Below are positions 22,464 to 30,836 of a DNA stretch of 32,253 nucleotides, one piece after another. The notes beneath the pieces were generated by a model. That model saw only the letters and a list, made by a program, of their open reading frames with translations. It was not told the origin of the DNA and searched no databases. The DNA is from Micromonospora haikouensis (GTDB lineage: Bacteria; Actinomycetota; Actinomycetes; Mycobacteriales; Micromonosporaceae), in the NCBI RefSeq assembly GCF_900091595.1, contig NZ_FMCW01000052.1, positions 1 through 32,253 on the forward strand, written 5' to 3'. Numbering within the stretch: the first letter of the stretch is position 1; the number at the start of each line of letters is the position of its first letter. The position numbers and the translations under genes are program-made.

Positions 22464-22932
22464 GCCGTGGTGGGCGGGGGTTGCGGGCTTGCCCGCGCAC
22501 GGTGCCGGGGGTGGGGTGGGATCTCCTCGTGTCGGCCGATCTCCGATCGACCGGGCCGGCTCTGGGACGGCCAGGCTCGGCGTAGCCGACCGCGAAGCGG
22601 CTTGGCCTGGCCGTCCCAGAGCCGGTCTGGTAGCCCTCTGGGCGGCCGGCGCGGGGAGATCCCACCCCGGGGTGACCATCCATCAACCTGGCGGTTGCGG
22701 TCTCTGCCGGATCTCCGAGAGAGGCCCCGCCGGAGGCGTCGATATTGGGGAGCGCAACCCACGGCGGCCGGGGCCGGCCGGCGTCTCCCAGGCCCGGTTC
22801 GCTTCCCCTGGTTGTGATTCCGCGGCATCACCCCCCTCGGGCGGCGTCGGCGGTAGCGGCCCCGGATCTATCTCGACGTAGCGTGGCGGGGCTGACTACC
22901 GTGGGCGGAGAGTCGATCACTACGGGGGCACG
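22464..22932. other. Non-coding region holding a candidate origin structure
   Basis: No convincing gene lies here. The region contains the T-shaped nested inverted repeat (22513-22668) and four copies of GATCTCC: 22520, 22538, 22655 (inverted) and 22710. GC-rich spacer sequence follows up to the small gene at 22933. A promoter for that gene is expected near 22850-22920 but was not fixed. Confidence 0.6.
22513..22668. repeat. T-shaped nested inverted repeat with GTA and GAA mini-loops
   Basis: Outer arms GGGGTGGGATCTCC (22513-22526) pair with 22655-22668. Inside, a perfect 21-bp stem (22556-22576 with 22605-22625) is capped by two small hairpins side by side: TCGGC-GTA-GCCGA (77-89 of 22500s) and CCGC-GAA-GCGG (22590-22600), leaving CTTG unpaired. 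C-GNA-G loops form unusually stable DNA mini-hairpins and are typical of actinobacterial telomere ends and single-strand origins. The stem-plus-two-caps form is that of a parvovirus terminal repeat. It may be an origin, a transfer origin or a recombination site. Confidence 0.7.
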
Positions 22933-23112
22933 ATGACCGACGAAGCTGCGCAGCCTGTACCGCCGCGAACTGTGGACAGCACGATCGCGGGCTTGCAGGA
23001 TCAAATCGACCAACTAACGTCCACGTTGGAGCACCATCAACGGCTGTTCGAGCGGTTGCGCGCGCAGGGGTTGTTGGCTACGGGTGAGCCCGACGACGAG
23101 CGGGCTTCATGA
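22933..23112 (+). CDS. 59-aa protein coupled to the large helicase gene
   Basis: The ATG at 22933 follows a G-rich stretch (GGGGGCACG). The product begins MTDEAAQPVPPRTVDSTIAG and has a short amphipathic coiled coil (LQDQIDQLTSTLEHHQRLFE). Its TGA overlaps the ATG at 23109 of the large gene (ATGA), so the two are probably translated together. The coiled coil could make it a small partner of the large enzyme. It is too short for a family call. Confidence 0.6.
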   Translation: MTDEAAQPVPPRTVDSTIAGLQDQIDQLTSTLEHHQRLFERLRAQGLLATGEPDDERAS

Positions 23113-26100
23113 CGATGCCTGACCGCAGCGACGACCAGGTGGCAGCCGGGGTCGCCGAGCGGATCGACGCGGCACGCGACCGGGCTGCGGCCTTGGCACT
23201 GCGTGCGGCGTCCCTGGACGCCCAGGTCACACCCCGGCCTCCGACGCGGTCCCGGGTGACCTCCGCCGAGCAGGACCGGCTACTGGCCGCGCAGGACCTC
23301 GCAGCCCGCTTCTACCGGACGCAGCTCGACGGCCCGGGCGGCGCGGGGCCGCGCCGGTGGCTGGCTGGGCAGGGCGTGCCGGTCAACAGCCGGTGGATGC
23401 TCGGATACGCACCGGGCCGCCCGACGGCGCTGGTCAACGAGCTGCGCCGGGCCGGCTTCACCGACACCGAGATCCTGGCCTCCGGGCTGGCCTCGACCGG
23501 CCGGGGCGGACTGCTGGTCGACCGCTTCCAGGACCGGGTCGTGGTCGGCGTACGCGATCCCCAGACGCACGCCGTGGTCAGCTTCGTCGGGTACGCGCCG
23601 CCCGGCGCCGACGAGTCGGTGCCGCCGATGCTGCACGGCCCGGCCACCGCGATCCACCGGCCGGCCGACGCACTGGTCGGGCTCGCCGAGCAGCCGGAGC
23701 GGGCCGGCCGGCCGGTGGTGGTGGCCGCCACGGCGCTGGAGGCGATCGCCCGGTCCGCGACCGCCGGCGAGGACGCCCCGGTGGTGGTCGCGCCGTGTGG
23801 GCCGGCGCTGACACCCGGCCAGGTCGCGGTGCTCACCGAGCAGGCCGACGTGGCCGCGGGCGTGACCGTGGCGATCGGTGCGGGCGAGGCCGGCCGGCGC
23901 GCGGCCGAGCGCGCCTACCACCTGCTCGCCCCCGCCGTGCAGGCCCACCCCACGACGCCGGGAGTGCTACGGGCGGTCGGCCCCCGGCCGCAGGACGGTG
24001 CTCGGCCGCTGCTGGAGGCCGTGGTCACCGCCCGGGTCGAGTGGGCGGCACGCACCTACCAGACGCCTGCGGGCCGCGCCGGCGTCGCCCGCTCGGCGCG
24101 GTCGCTGCTGCGCTACCAGGTCGGCGCGAGCGGGGTGGACATCGCCGCCCTGGAGGCGTACGTCGCCCGGCACCTGGACCCGGCGCCTGTCCCCGAGGTG
24201 CAGCCGGCCATGCCCGTGGTCGACGTGCCGGCTCCCGCTCCGGCCGTTCTGGACGGCGCGGCCACGGCTCACGCGCCGCCGGTGGTCGACGCGGGCGAGG
24301 AGGCGATCGCCGACCCGCCCGCCGACGGTGACCAGGACGGCCCGGCCGACGCGGAGGAGACGGATGAACCACTACGGGGCGCAGGCCCAGAAGCACTGGC
24401 AGACGTACCTGCCCCAGCGGTACGCGACCATCGAGGACCCGAGCAGCTTCTTCTCGACTTTGGGGGAGCAGGCAGCGGAGCAGATCGAGCAGCGGACGCG
24501 GGAGCTGGCCGGTCCGGATCAGCCGGGCGAGGGGTACCTCGGCAAGCTCGGCCGGCTGAACGCGGCGAAGCAGATGGCGGAGGAGGAGATCCTCCCCGAG
24601 CTGATCCTGATCAACCCGAACGCCGAGCAGACGGCGGACGAGACGCCGACCGGGTCGACGCCGCCGGCGGCCAGCCCGACGTGGACGCCGCTGGTGGAGG
24701 ACCCGAACGACCCGTGGTGGCAGCGGGTCGCGGAGGAGGAGGACGACGAGGACGAGCCGCAGACCCCGACCCGATAGCCGGCCCGGCCGAAAAAGCCAGC
24801 GCCACCGCTCCGGACCAGAGCGCCGGGGCGAGCGCGGGCGCCGACGCCGGTGCCGGTGATGCCGCGGAATCGTTCCGCCCCGGCGGGCAGCAGGACCTGG
24901 CGCCCGCCGGCGAGATGGCCAAGCTCCGCGCGAACCTGGCCGCCCTGCGGACCCTGCGCGAGGTGCAAGCCGCTGGCCGCCCGGCCACGAAGCAGGAGCA
25001 GGCCGTGCTCGCGCGGTGGGCGAGCTGGGGCGCGGTGCCCGGGGTGTTCGAGTCCCGCACCAACCACCCCGACTACGCCCGGTTCGCCCAGCAGCGCGCC
25101 GAGCTGCGGGAGCTGCTGTCGCCGCAGGAGTACGCCGCGGCGGAGCTGACCACCCTCAACGCCCACTACACCGACGCGGCGTACGTGCGCGCGATCTGGG
25201 ACGCGGTGCGGGAGCTCGGCTTCGACGGCGGGGCGGTACTCGAACCGGGCTGCGGGTCGGGCAACTTCATCGGCCTGGCCTCACCGCAGGCCCGGATGGT
25301 CGGCGTGGAGCTGGACCCGGTGACGGCCGGGGTCGCCGCCGCCCTGTACCCGCACGCGGAGATCCGGACCGAGAGCTTCGCCGACACCAGGGCCCCGTCC
25401 GGCGCGTTCGACCTAGCTGTGGGCAACGTGCCGTACGCCGACGTGCGGCTGACCGACCGGCGGCACAACCCCGGCCGGCACAGCATCCACAACCACTTCA
25501 TCATCAAGTCGCTGCACCTGACCCGGCCCGGCGGCCTGGTCGCGGTGCTCACCTCCCGCTACACCCTGGACTCGGCGAACCCCGCCGCCCGGCGGGAGAT
25601 GGCGTCGCTGGCCGACCTGGTCGCGGCGGTGCGCCTGCCGTCGGGAGCGCACCAGGCTACCGCCGGCACCCAGGCCATCACCGACCTGCTGATCCTGCGC
25701 CGGCGCGAGCCGGACCGCGAGCCCGGGCCGATCGCCTGGGAGCAGACCCGGCCCCTGGACCTGGACACCGCCGCCGAGCAGGCCGACCAGGTCAACGAAT
25801 ACTTCGCCGACCGGCCGGAGCGGGTGCTCGGCGAGATGACGCTCGGGCGGGGCATGAACCGCGACGGCGAGCTGATCGTCCGCGCGGGCGACAACACCGG
25901 TGAGGCCCTGACCCGGGTGCTGCGCGACGTCGTCGACGAGGCCCGCCGGGAGGGCCTGACCATGACGCCGCGCGTCGACGGCGACCGGCCGGCCGAACCG
26001 TTGGCGGTGCTCGCGCCCACCGACCGCGCCGAGGGCCACATCGAGGCTCAGGACAACGGGACCTTCACCACCGTCGCCGACGGCCAGGTGGTGCCGCACG

Positions 26101-29100
26101 AGGTGCCCGCCAGCCAGGCCGACGAGCTGCGGGCGCTGCTCGGGCTGCGCGACACCGTGACCGCGCTGCTGACGGCGGAGGCCGCCACCGTCGACGACGG
26201 CGACGAGCACGGCGGCCCGCCCGCGCCCGGTTCACCGGCAGCACTGCGCGCCGAGCTGAACGACCGGTACGACGCCTACATGGCCGCACACGGGCCGCTC
26301 AACCGCTACACCCTGCGCCGCACCGGCCGGACTGACTCGGAGACGGGCGAGCCGAAGATGGCCCGGATCAACCCGCCGATGGGCCGCTTCCGGCAGACCG
26401 ACCCGCACGCGGCCACCGTGTTCGCCCTCGAGCACTTCGACGACACCACCCAGACCGCGACGAAGGCCGACATCTTCGCCCGCCGGGTGATCCTGCCCCG
26501 GGCGCCGCAGCTCGGCGCCGACACCCCGGCCGATGCCCTGGCCATCTGCGTCGACACGCACGGCGACGTGCGGCTGCCCGAGGTCGCCCGGCTGCTCGGC
26601 GTCAGCGAGCCGGAGGCCCGCGCCGCGCTCGGCGACCTGGTCTACGACGACCCGAGCCAGGGCCGGCTCGTGGAGGCCCCGGAGTACCTGTCAGGCAACG
26701 TGCGCGTGAAGTTGCGAGCCGCCCAGGCCGCCGCCGAGACGGACCCCCGCTTCGAGACCAACGTGCGCGCCCTGCAACGGGTGATCCCCCGCGACCTCGG
26801 GCCGGGGGAGATCGACGCGGCGTTCGGCGCCCCGTTCCTGCCCGCCCCCCTCATCCAGCAGTTCCTCCAGGAGACGCTGCGCGACCCGGGACTGCGGGTG
26901 GAGCACGTCGGCGGGTCCGACTGGCGGGTCCGCGGCTCCCGCGCCGGTGTCCTGGCCCGCTCGACCTGGGGGACCCCCGGGATGGCCGCGCCGGACCTCG
27001 CGCAGCGGCTGCTGACCAAGACCCCGATCCGGGTGTTCGTGGAGGTGGAGGAGGGCAAACGCGCCCTCGACGTGGAGGCCACCGCCGCCGCGCAGGCCAA
27101 GGCGATCGAGCTGGAGGAACGCTTCGGCGCGTGGGTGTGGGAGGACCCGGACCGCGCCGAGCAGGTCGCGACCACCTACAACGAGATGTTCAACGCCACC
27201 GTGCCGCGCAGCTACGTCGGGGTGACCCGGTCGCTGCCCGGCATCGCGGTCGGCTTCACGCCGCGCCCGCACCAGGTGGAGGCGGTCGCCCGCATCGTCG
27301 CCGAGCCGGCGGTCGGGCTGTTCCACGCCGTCGGGGCCGGCAAGACCGCGGTGATGGCCATCTCCGCGATGGAGCAGCGCCGCCTCGGCCTGGTCAACAA
27401 GCCGGCCATCGTGGTGCCCAACCACATGCTGGAGCAGTTCACCCGCGAGTTCCTGCAGATCTACCCCCGGGCCCGGCTGCTGGCCGCCGGCCGCGACGAC
27501 ATGAGCACCGACCGGCGCCGCCGGTTCGTCGCCCGCTGCGCCACCGGCGACTGGGACGCGATCATCATGGCCGCCTCGTTCTTCGAGCGGCTCTCGCTGT
27601 CCCCGGACGAGCAGAGCCGCTTCCTCGACGAGGAACTGCAGGAGCTGCGCGACAAGATCGTCCGCGCCGGTGAGCAGGCCATCGCCAACGGCGAGGACGC
27701 CAAGCGCTCCAGCAGCGTCAAGCGCCTGCAGAAGGCGCTGCTGCGCAAGGAGGAGCGGGTCAAGGAGAAGCTCGACAAGGCCCGCGACCCGGGCGTCACG
27801 TTCGAGCAGACCGGCATCGACTACGTCTACCGCGACGAGCTGCACGAGCTGAAGAACGACACCATCACCAGCTCCATCCCCGACGCCGGCAACGACGGCT
27901 CCGACCGCGCGGTCGACTTCCGGATGAAGCTGTCCTACCTGCGCCGCCAGCGCGGCCAACGGGTGGTGTGCGGGGCGACCGCCACCCCGATCGCCAACTC
28001 CGTGCGCGAGCTGTACGTGGTGACCCGCCAGCTCCGCCCCGACCTCTTGCAGGTCACGGGCACCACCGACTTCGACACCTGGGCGGCCACCTTCGCCAAG
28101 GTCGTCACCGCCATCGAGGTGTCCCCCACCGGGCAGGGCTTCCAGATGCGCGCCCGACTGGCCAAGTACGCCAACGTGCCCGAACTGTCGCTGATGATGC
28201 GCACCTACGGCGACGTCCGCACCCCCGAAGACCTGGCCCTGCCCACCCCGCAGTTGACCCAGCGCGACGACGGCGAACGCGCCCCGCACATCGTCACCCT
28301 CGACCCGTCCCCGGAGCTGGAGGAGTTCATCTCCGGCCTGGACGAGCGCGTCGAGCGGATCCGCAACCGCCAGGTCGAGCCGAGCGAAGACAACATGCTC
28401 AAGGTCTCCGGTGAGGCCCGCGCCGCCTCCCTGGACCTGCGGCTCATCGGCGAGCAGCAGACCGCCCCCGGCAAGATCGACGCCGCGGCGGAGCGGATCG
28501 CGGCGGTCTGGCGCGACACCCGCGACACCGTCTACCTGCTCAACCCCGACGCGGCCGACCCCGTCGCGCACCCCACCCCGGGCGCGCTGCAGATCGTCTT
28601 CTGCGACCAGTCCACCCCGAACCCCGAGCGCTGGAACGCCTACGACGCCCTGGCCGAACTGCTCGTCGAGCGGGGGATGCCCCGGGAGAAGATCCGCTAC
28701 ATCCACGAGGCCGACACCGACGCCAAGAAGGCCAGCCTGTTCAACGCCTGCCGCTCCGGCGACGTGGCCGTGCTCATCGGCTCGACCGCCAAGATGGGCG
28801 TCGGCACCAACGTGCAGGCCCGCGCGATCGCCCTGCATCACCTCGACTGCCCGTGGCGCCCGGCCGACGTTACCCAGCGCGAGGGCCGCATCCTGCGCCA
28901 GGGCAACCAGAACCCCGAGGTCAGCATCTACCGCTACGTCGTCGCCGGCAGCTTCGACGCCTTCTCCTGGCAGACCGTGGCCCGCAAGGGCACCTTCATC
29001 GACCAGATCATGCGCGGCACCTCCGCCCGCGAGATCGAGGACGTCAGCGACGAGACCCTCCAGGCACACCAGATCAAGGCCATCGCCACCGGCAACCCGC

Positions 29101-30617
29101 TGCTGATGGACCGCGAGCAGGTCGCCCAGGACCTCACCCGCCTCGAACGCGCCGACCGGACCCACCACAACACCCAGGCGGCGCTACGCCGCCAGGTCGG
29201 CGAGCTGAAGGCGTGGATCACCAAGGACACCCGCCGCGTCGAGGTGCTCGACGACGTCATCGCCCGCCGCCAGGACACCCGCGGCGAGAAGTTCACCATG
29301 ACCGTCGCCGGACACCGCTTCACCAAACGCGCCGAAGCCGGCCGAGCACTGCAACACGCCCTGACCGCCACCGCACAGGGCGTCGCCTCCACCGACCGAC
29401 GCGAAGCCGCCGGCGTCGCCCAGCTCGGCGGCTTCGGCGTCGACGCCGTGTTCTGGTCCGGCCGCGACGGCATGCTCGTCGCCCTGCGATTCGACGGAAT
29501 CCCCGACTCCTCCACCACCATCGGCCTCACCTCCGCCGTCCAGGGCGACCCCACCGGCCTCGTCCGCCGCCTGGAGAACCAGCTCACCGACCTGGACGCC
29601 ACCCGGGCCACCATGCAGGCCCGCATCGCCAGCCAGCACGAAGAGATCAACCGGGCCACCGAGCAGCTCGACCAGCCGTTCCCCCGCCGCGACGAACTGC
29701 TCGACACCCGCCGCCGGCTCCGCGCGATCAACGCCGTCATCGACCTCATGGCCGACACCACCCCACCACCGTCGGCCGCCCCGCCCGCCGTGCCCGTCAC
29801 GGTCGACGACTGGATGCCGACGGACCTGCGCGACAGCCTGACCCCCGACGAACAGGCGTGGCTGGACCGGCGCGTGCAGCACGTCGCCGGCGGCGGCGTC
29901 GTCCAGCACGCGGCCCGCACCAGCGACCTGGCCGCCTTCTCCGCCCCGTTCGACAAGGCGCTCACCCACGCCCTCGCCGACCCCGGCAACACGGAGATGG
30001 CCGTCGCGGTGATGCTCAAGTGCGACGACCCGGCCTGGCGCCAGGCCCTCTACAGCGCCGCCGGACAGGCCGTGCACCAGACAGTCCGCGACACGCCCCC
30101 ACCAGCCTCGGCGGCGGGCCCGTCGACGCAACGCGACAGCCGCGCAGGCCAGCCCAAGGTGATCAGCCCGCTGGCGCCGGCCGACATCGTCGCGGCCACG
30201 ACGCCGGCGGATCGGGCGCTGCTCGACGCCTGCACCCAGCAGGCCCTGCGCGTCGACGCCGTCCAGGCCGCCGCGCGCGCAGGCGACCAGATCACCTTCA
30301 GCTCGACATTCGCCACCGCCATGACCACCGCCATCGCCCAGCTCGACGACCCCGCCGACGTGGTCCGCCTCGCCGACCTCCACGGCGATCAGGCGTTCCG
30401 CCAAGGCTTGACCAACCTGGTCTGGGACAAGCTCACCCCCCGGCCAGCAGAGCCGCCGCAGAGTGGCATCGGCACGCGGCCCGTCCACGCGGCTGCGGTG
30501 GCCGCCACGGCGTTCGTACCCGCGACCGGCGCCGGGGCGGCAGCGCCCGTCTTACCCGCCCCCGCTACTCCCCACCGGGTGGCCCACCACGACCACGCCC
30601 ACGTGCCCGAGCGGTGA
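23109..30617 (+). CDS. 2,502-aa DnaG/TOPRIM-like, N6-adenine methylase and SNF2-like helicase protein
   Basis: One open frame runs for 2,502 codons from the ATG at 23109. Residues about 50-290 follow DnaG primase order (FYRTQL, MLGYAP, DRFQDRVVVGVRDP, GPALT), but the catalytic TOPRIM acids are replaced (VVVAATALEA where EG is expected, AIGAGEAG where DGD is expected), so it is probably inactive. Residues about 420-560 are low-complexity and overlap another gene. From about 600 comes an N6-adenine methyltransferase: EPGCGSGNF near 710 and NVPY near 771. An SNF2-type helicase follows: GAGKT near 1406, DELH near 1575, GATATP near 1622 and QREGRILRQGNQ near 1922. The tail is helical. P1 DarB and several ICE proteins pair these two domains and protect DNA from restriction, a role likely here. 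Confidence 0.8.
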   Translation: MTMPDRSDDQVAAGVAERIDAARDRAAALALRAASLDAQVTPRPPTRSRVTSAEQDRLLAAQDLAARFYRTQLDGPGGAGPRRWLAGQGVPVNSRWMLGYAPGRPTALVNELRRAGFTDTEILASGLASTGRGGLLVDRFQDRVVVGVRDPQTHAVVSFVGYAPPGADESVPPMLHGPATAIHRPADALVGLAEQPERAGRPVVVAATALEAIARSATAGEDAPVVVAPCGPALTPGQVAVLTEQADVAAGVTVAIGAGEAGRRAAERAYHLLAPAVQAHPTTPGVLRAVGPRPQDGARPLLEAVVTARVEWAARTYQTPAGRAGVARSARSLLRYQVGASGVDIAALEAYVARHLDPAPVPEVQPAMPVVDVPAPAPAVLDGAATAHAPPVVDAGEEAIADPPADGDQDGPADAEETDEPLRGAGPEALADVPAPAVRDHRGPEQLLLDFGGAGSGADRAADAGAGRSGSAGRGVPRQARPAERGEADGGGGDPPRADPDQPERRADGGRDADRVDAAGGQPDVDAAGGGPERPVVAAGRGGGGRRGRAADPDPIAGPAEKASATAPDQSAGASAGADAGAGDAAESFRPGGQQDLAPAGEMAKLRANLAALRTLREVQAAGRPATKQEQAVLARWASWGAVPGVFESRTNHPDYARFAQQRAELRELLSPQEYAAAELTTLNAHYTDAAYVRAIWDAVRELGFDGGAVLEPGCGSGNFIGLASPQARMVGVELDPVTAGVAAALYPHAEIRTESFADTRAPSGAFDLAVGNVPYADVRLTDRRHNPGRHSIHNHFIIKSLHLTRPGGLVAVLTSRYTLDSANPAARREMASLADLVAAVRLPSGAHQATAGTQAITDLLILRRREPDREPGPIAWEQTRPLDLDTAAEQADQVNEYFADRPERVLGEMTLGRGMNRDGELIVRAGDNTGEALTRVLRDVVDEARREGLTMTPRVDGDRPAEPLAVLAPTDRAEGHIEAQDNGTFTTVADGQVVPHEVPASQADELRALLGLRDTVTALLTAEAATVDDGDEHGGPPAPGSPAALRAELNDRYDAYMAAHGPLNRYTLRRTGRTDSETGEPKMARINPPMGRFRQTDPHAATVFALEHFDDTTQTATKADIFARRVILPRAPQLGADTPADALAICVDTHGDVRLPEVARLLGVSEPEARAALGDLVYDDPSQGRLVEAPEYLSGNVRVKLRAAQAAAETDPRFETNVRALQRVIPRDLGPGEIDAAFGAPFLPAPLIQQFLQETLRDPGLRVEHVGGSDWRVRGSRAGVLARSTWGTPGMAAPDLAQRLLTKTPIRVFVEVEEGKRALDVEATAAAQAKAIELEERFGAWVWEDPDRAEQVATTYNEMFNATVPRSYVGVTRSLPGIAVGFTPRPHQVEAVARIVAEPAVGLFHAVGAGKTAVMAISAMEQRRLGLVNKPAIVVPNHMLEQFTREFLQIYPRARLLAAGRDDMSTDRRRRFVARCATGDWDAIIMAASFFERLSLSPDEQSRFLDEELQELRDKIVRAGEQAIANGEDAKRSSSVKRLQKALLRKEERVKEKLDKARDPGVTFEQTGIDYVYRDELHELKNDTITSSIPDAGNDGSDRAVDFRMKLSYLRRQRGQRVVCGATATPIANSVRELYVVTRQLRPDLLQVTGTTDFDTWAATFAKVVTAIEVSPTGQGFQMRARLAKYANVPELSLMMRTYGDVRTPEDLALPTPQLTQRDDGERAPHIVTLDPSPELEEFISGLDERVERIRNRQVEPSEDNMLKVSGEARAASLDLRLIGEQQTAPGKIDAAAERIAAVWRDTRDTVYLLNPDAADPVAHPTPGALQIVFCDQSTPNPERWNAYDALAELLVERGMPREKIRYIHEADTDAKKASLFNACRSGDVAVLIGSTAKMGVGTNVQARAIALHHLDCPWRPADVTQREGRILRQGNQNPEVSIYRYVVAGSFDAFSWQTVARKGTFIDQIMRGTSAREIEDVSDETLQAHQIKAIATGNPLLMDREQVAQDLTRLERADRTHHNTQAALRRQVGELKAWITKDTRRVEVLDDVIARRQDTRGEKFTMTVAGHRFTKRAEAGRALQHALTATAQGVASTDRREAAGVAQLGGFGVDAVFWSGRDGMLVALRFDGIPDSSTTIGLTSAVQGDPTGLVRRLENQLTDLDATRATMQARIASQHEEINRATEQLDQPFPRRDELLDTRRRLRAINAVIDLMADTTPPPSAAPPAVPVTVDDWMPTDLRDSLTPDEQAWLDRRVQHVAGGGVVQHAARTSDLAAFSAPFDKALTHALADPGNTEMAVAVMLKCDDPAWRQALYSAAGQAVHQTVRDTPPPASAAGPSTQRDSRAGQPKVISPLAPADIVAATTPADRALLDACTQQALRVDAVQAAARAGDQITFSSTFATAMTTAIAQLDDPADVVRLADLHGDQAFRQGLTNLVWDKLTPRPAEPPQSGIGTRPVHAAAVAATAFVPATGAGAAAPVLPAPATPHRVAHHDHAHVPER
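24364..24777 (+). CDS. Nested 137-aa acidic protein in an alternative frame
   Basis: Inside the large frame but offset by one base, an ATG at 24364 stands right after GGAGGAGACGG, one of the best ribosome-binding sites in the window. It encodes MNHYGAQAQKHWQTYLPQRY, then DPSSFFSTLGEQAAEQIEQR, GEGYLGKLGRLNAAKQMAEE and an acidic tail ending EDDEDEPQTPTR. I recall small proteins starting this way next to helicase/methylase genes of actinobacterial elements; function unknown. Its sequence is protein-like, while the large frame across the same bases is low-complexity Ala/Gly/Asp/Arg. So this is probably the truly selected frame here, and the large frame may be open by chance or used as a linker. 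Confidence 0.7.
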   Translation: MNHYGAQAQKHWQTYLPQRYATIEDPSSFFSTLGEQAAEQIEQRTRELAGPDQPGEGYLGKLGRLNAAKQMAEEEILPELILINPNAEQTADETPTGSTPPAASPTWTPLVEDPNDPWWQRVAEEEDDEDEPQTPTR

Positions 30618-30836
30618 CCCGTACCGACGCCGGCCGCGGCCCTCCCCCTCCTGAGTGCCATGGTCGCCATCCGTGTCGGACCCCCCGTAGTTTCCAGACC
30701 AAAACAACTCCAGTCCTGGTCATGGCACCGTGCGAACGCCCAGAACTCGGATCTCCCTCACGTCCTTGACGTGTGTGTCGGATACGGCTTCGTGTTCGTT
30801 TCTTGCCGGTTGCCTTCAGAATGGCGTGTGGCTTCC
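30618..30836. other. Short intergenic gap
   Basis: About 220 bp between the large helicase gene and the NTPase gene. It is less GC-rich and contains a few TTGACG/GATACG-like hexamers without good spacing. I see no terminator hairpin, RNA gene or ORF that I can support. Confidence 0.4.

Noticed and set aside
26691..29168. Long open frame of 825 codons on the minus strand, opposite the helicase
   Set aside because: It mirrors the codon structure of the helicase gene, is Gly/Val/Asp-rich without recognisable motifs, and has no ribosome-binding site. The plus strand carries clear helicase motifs.
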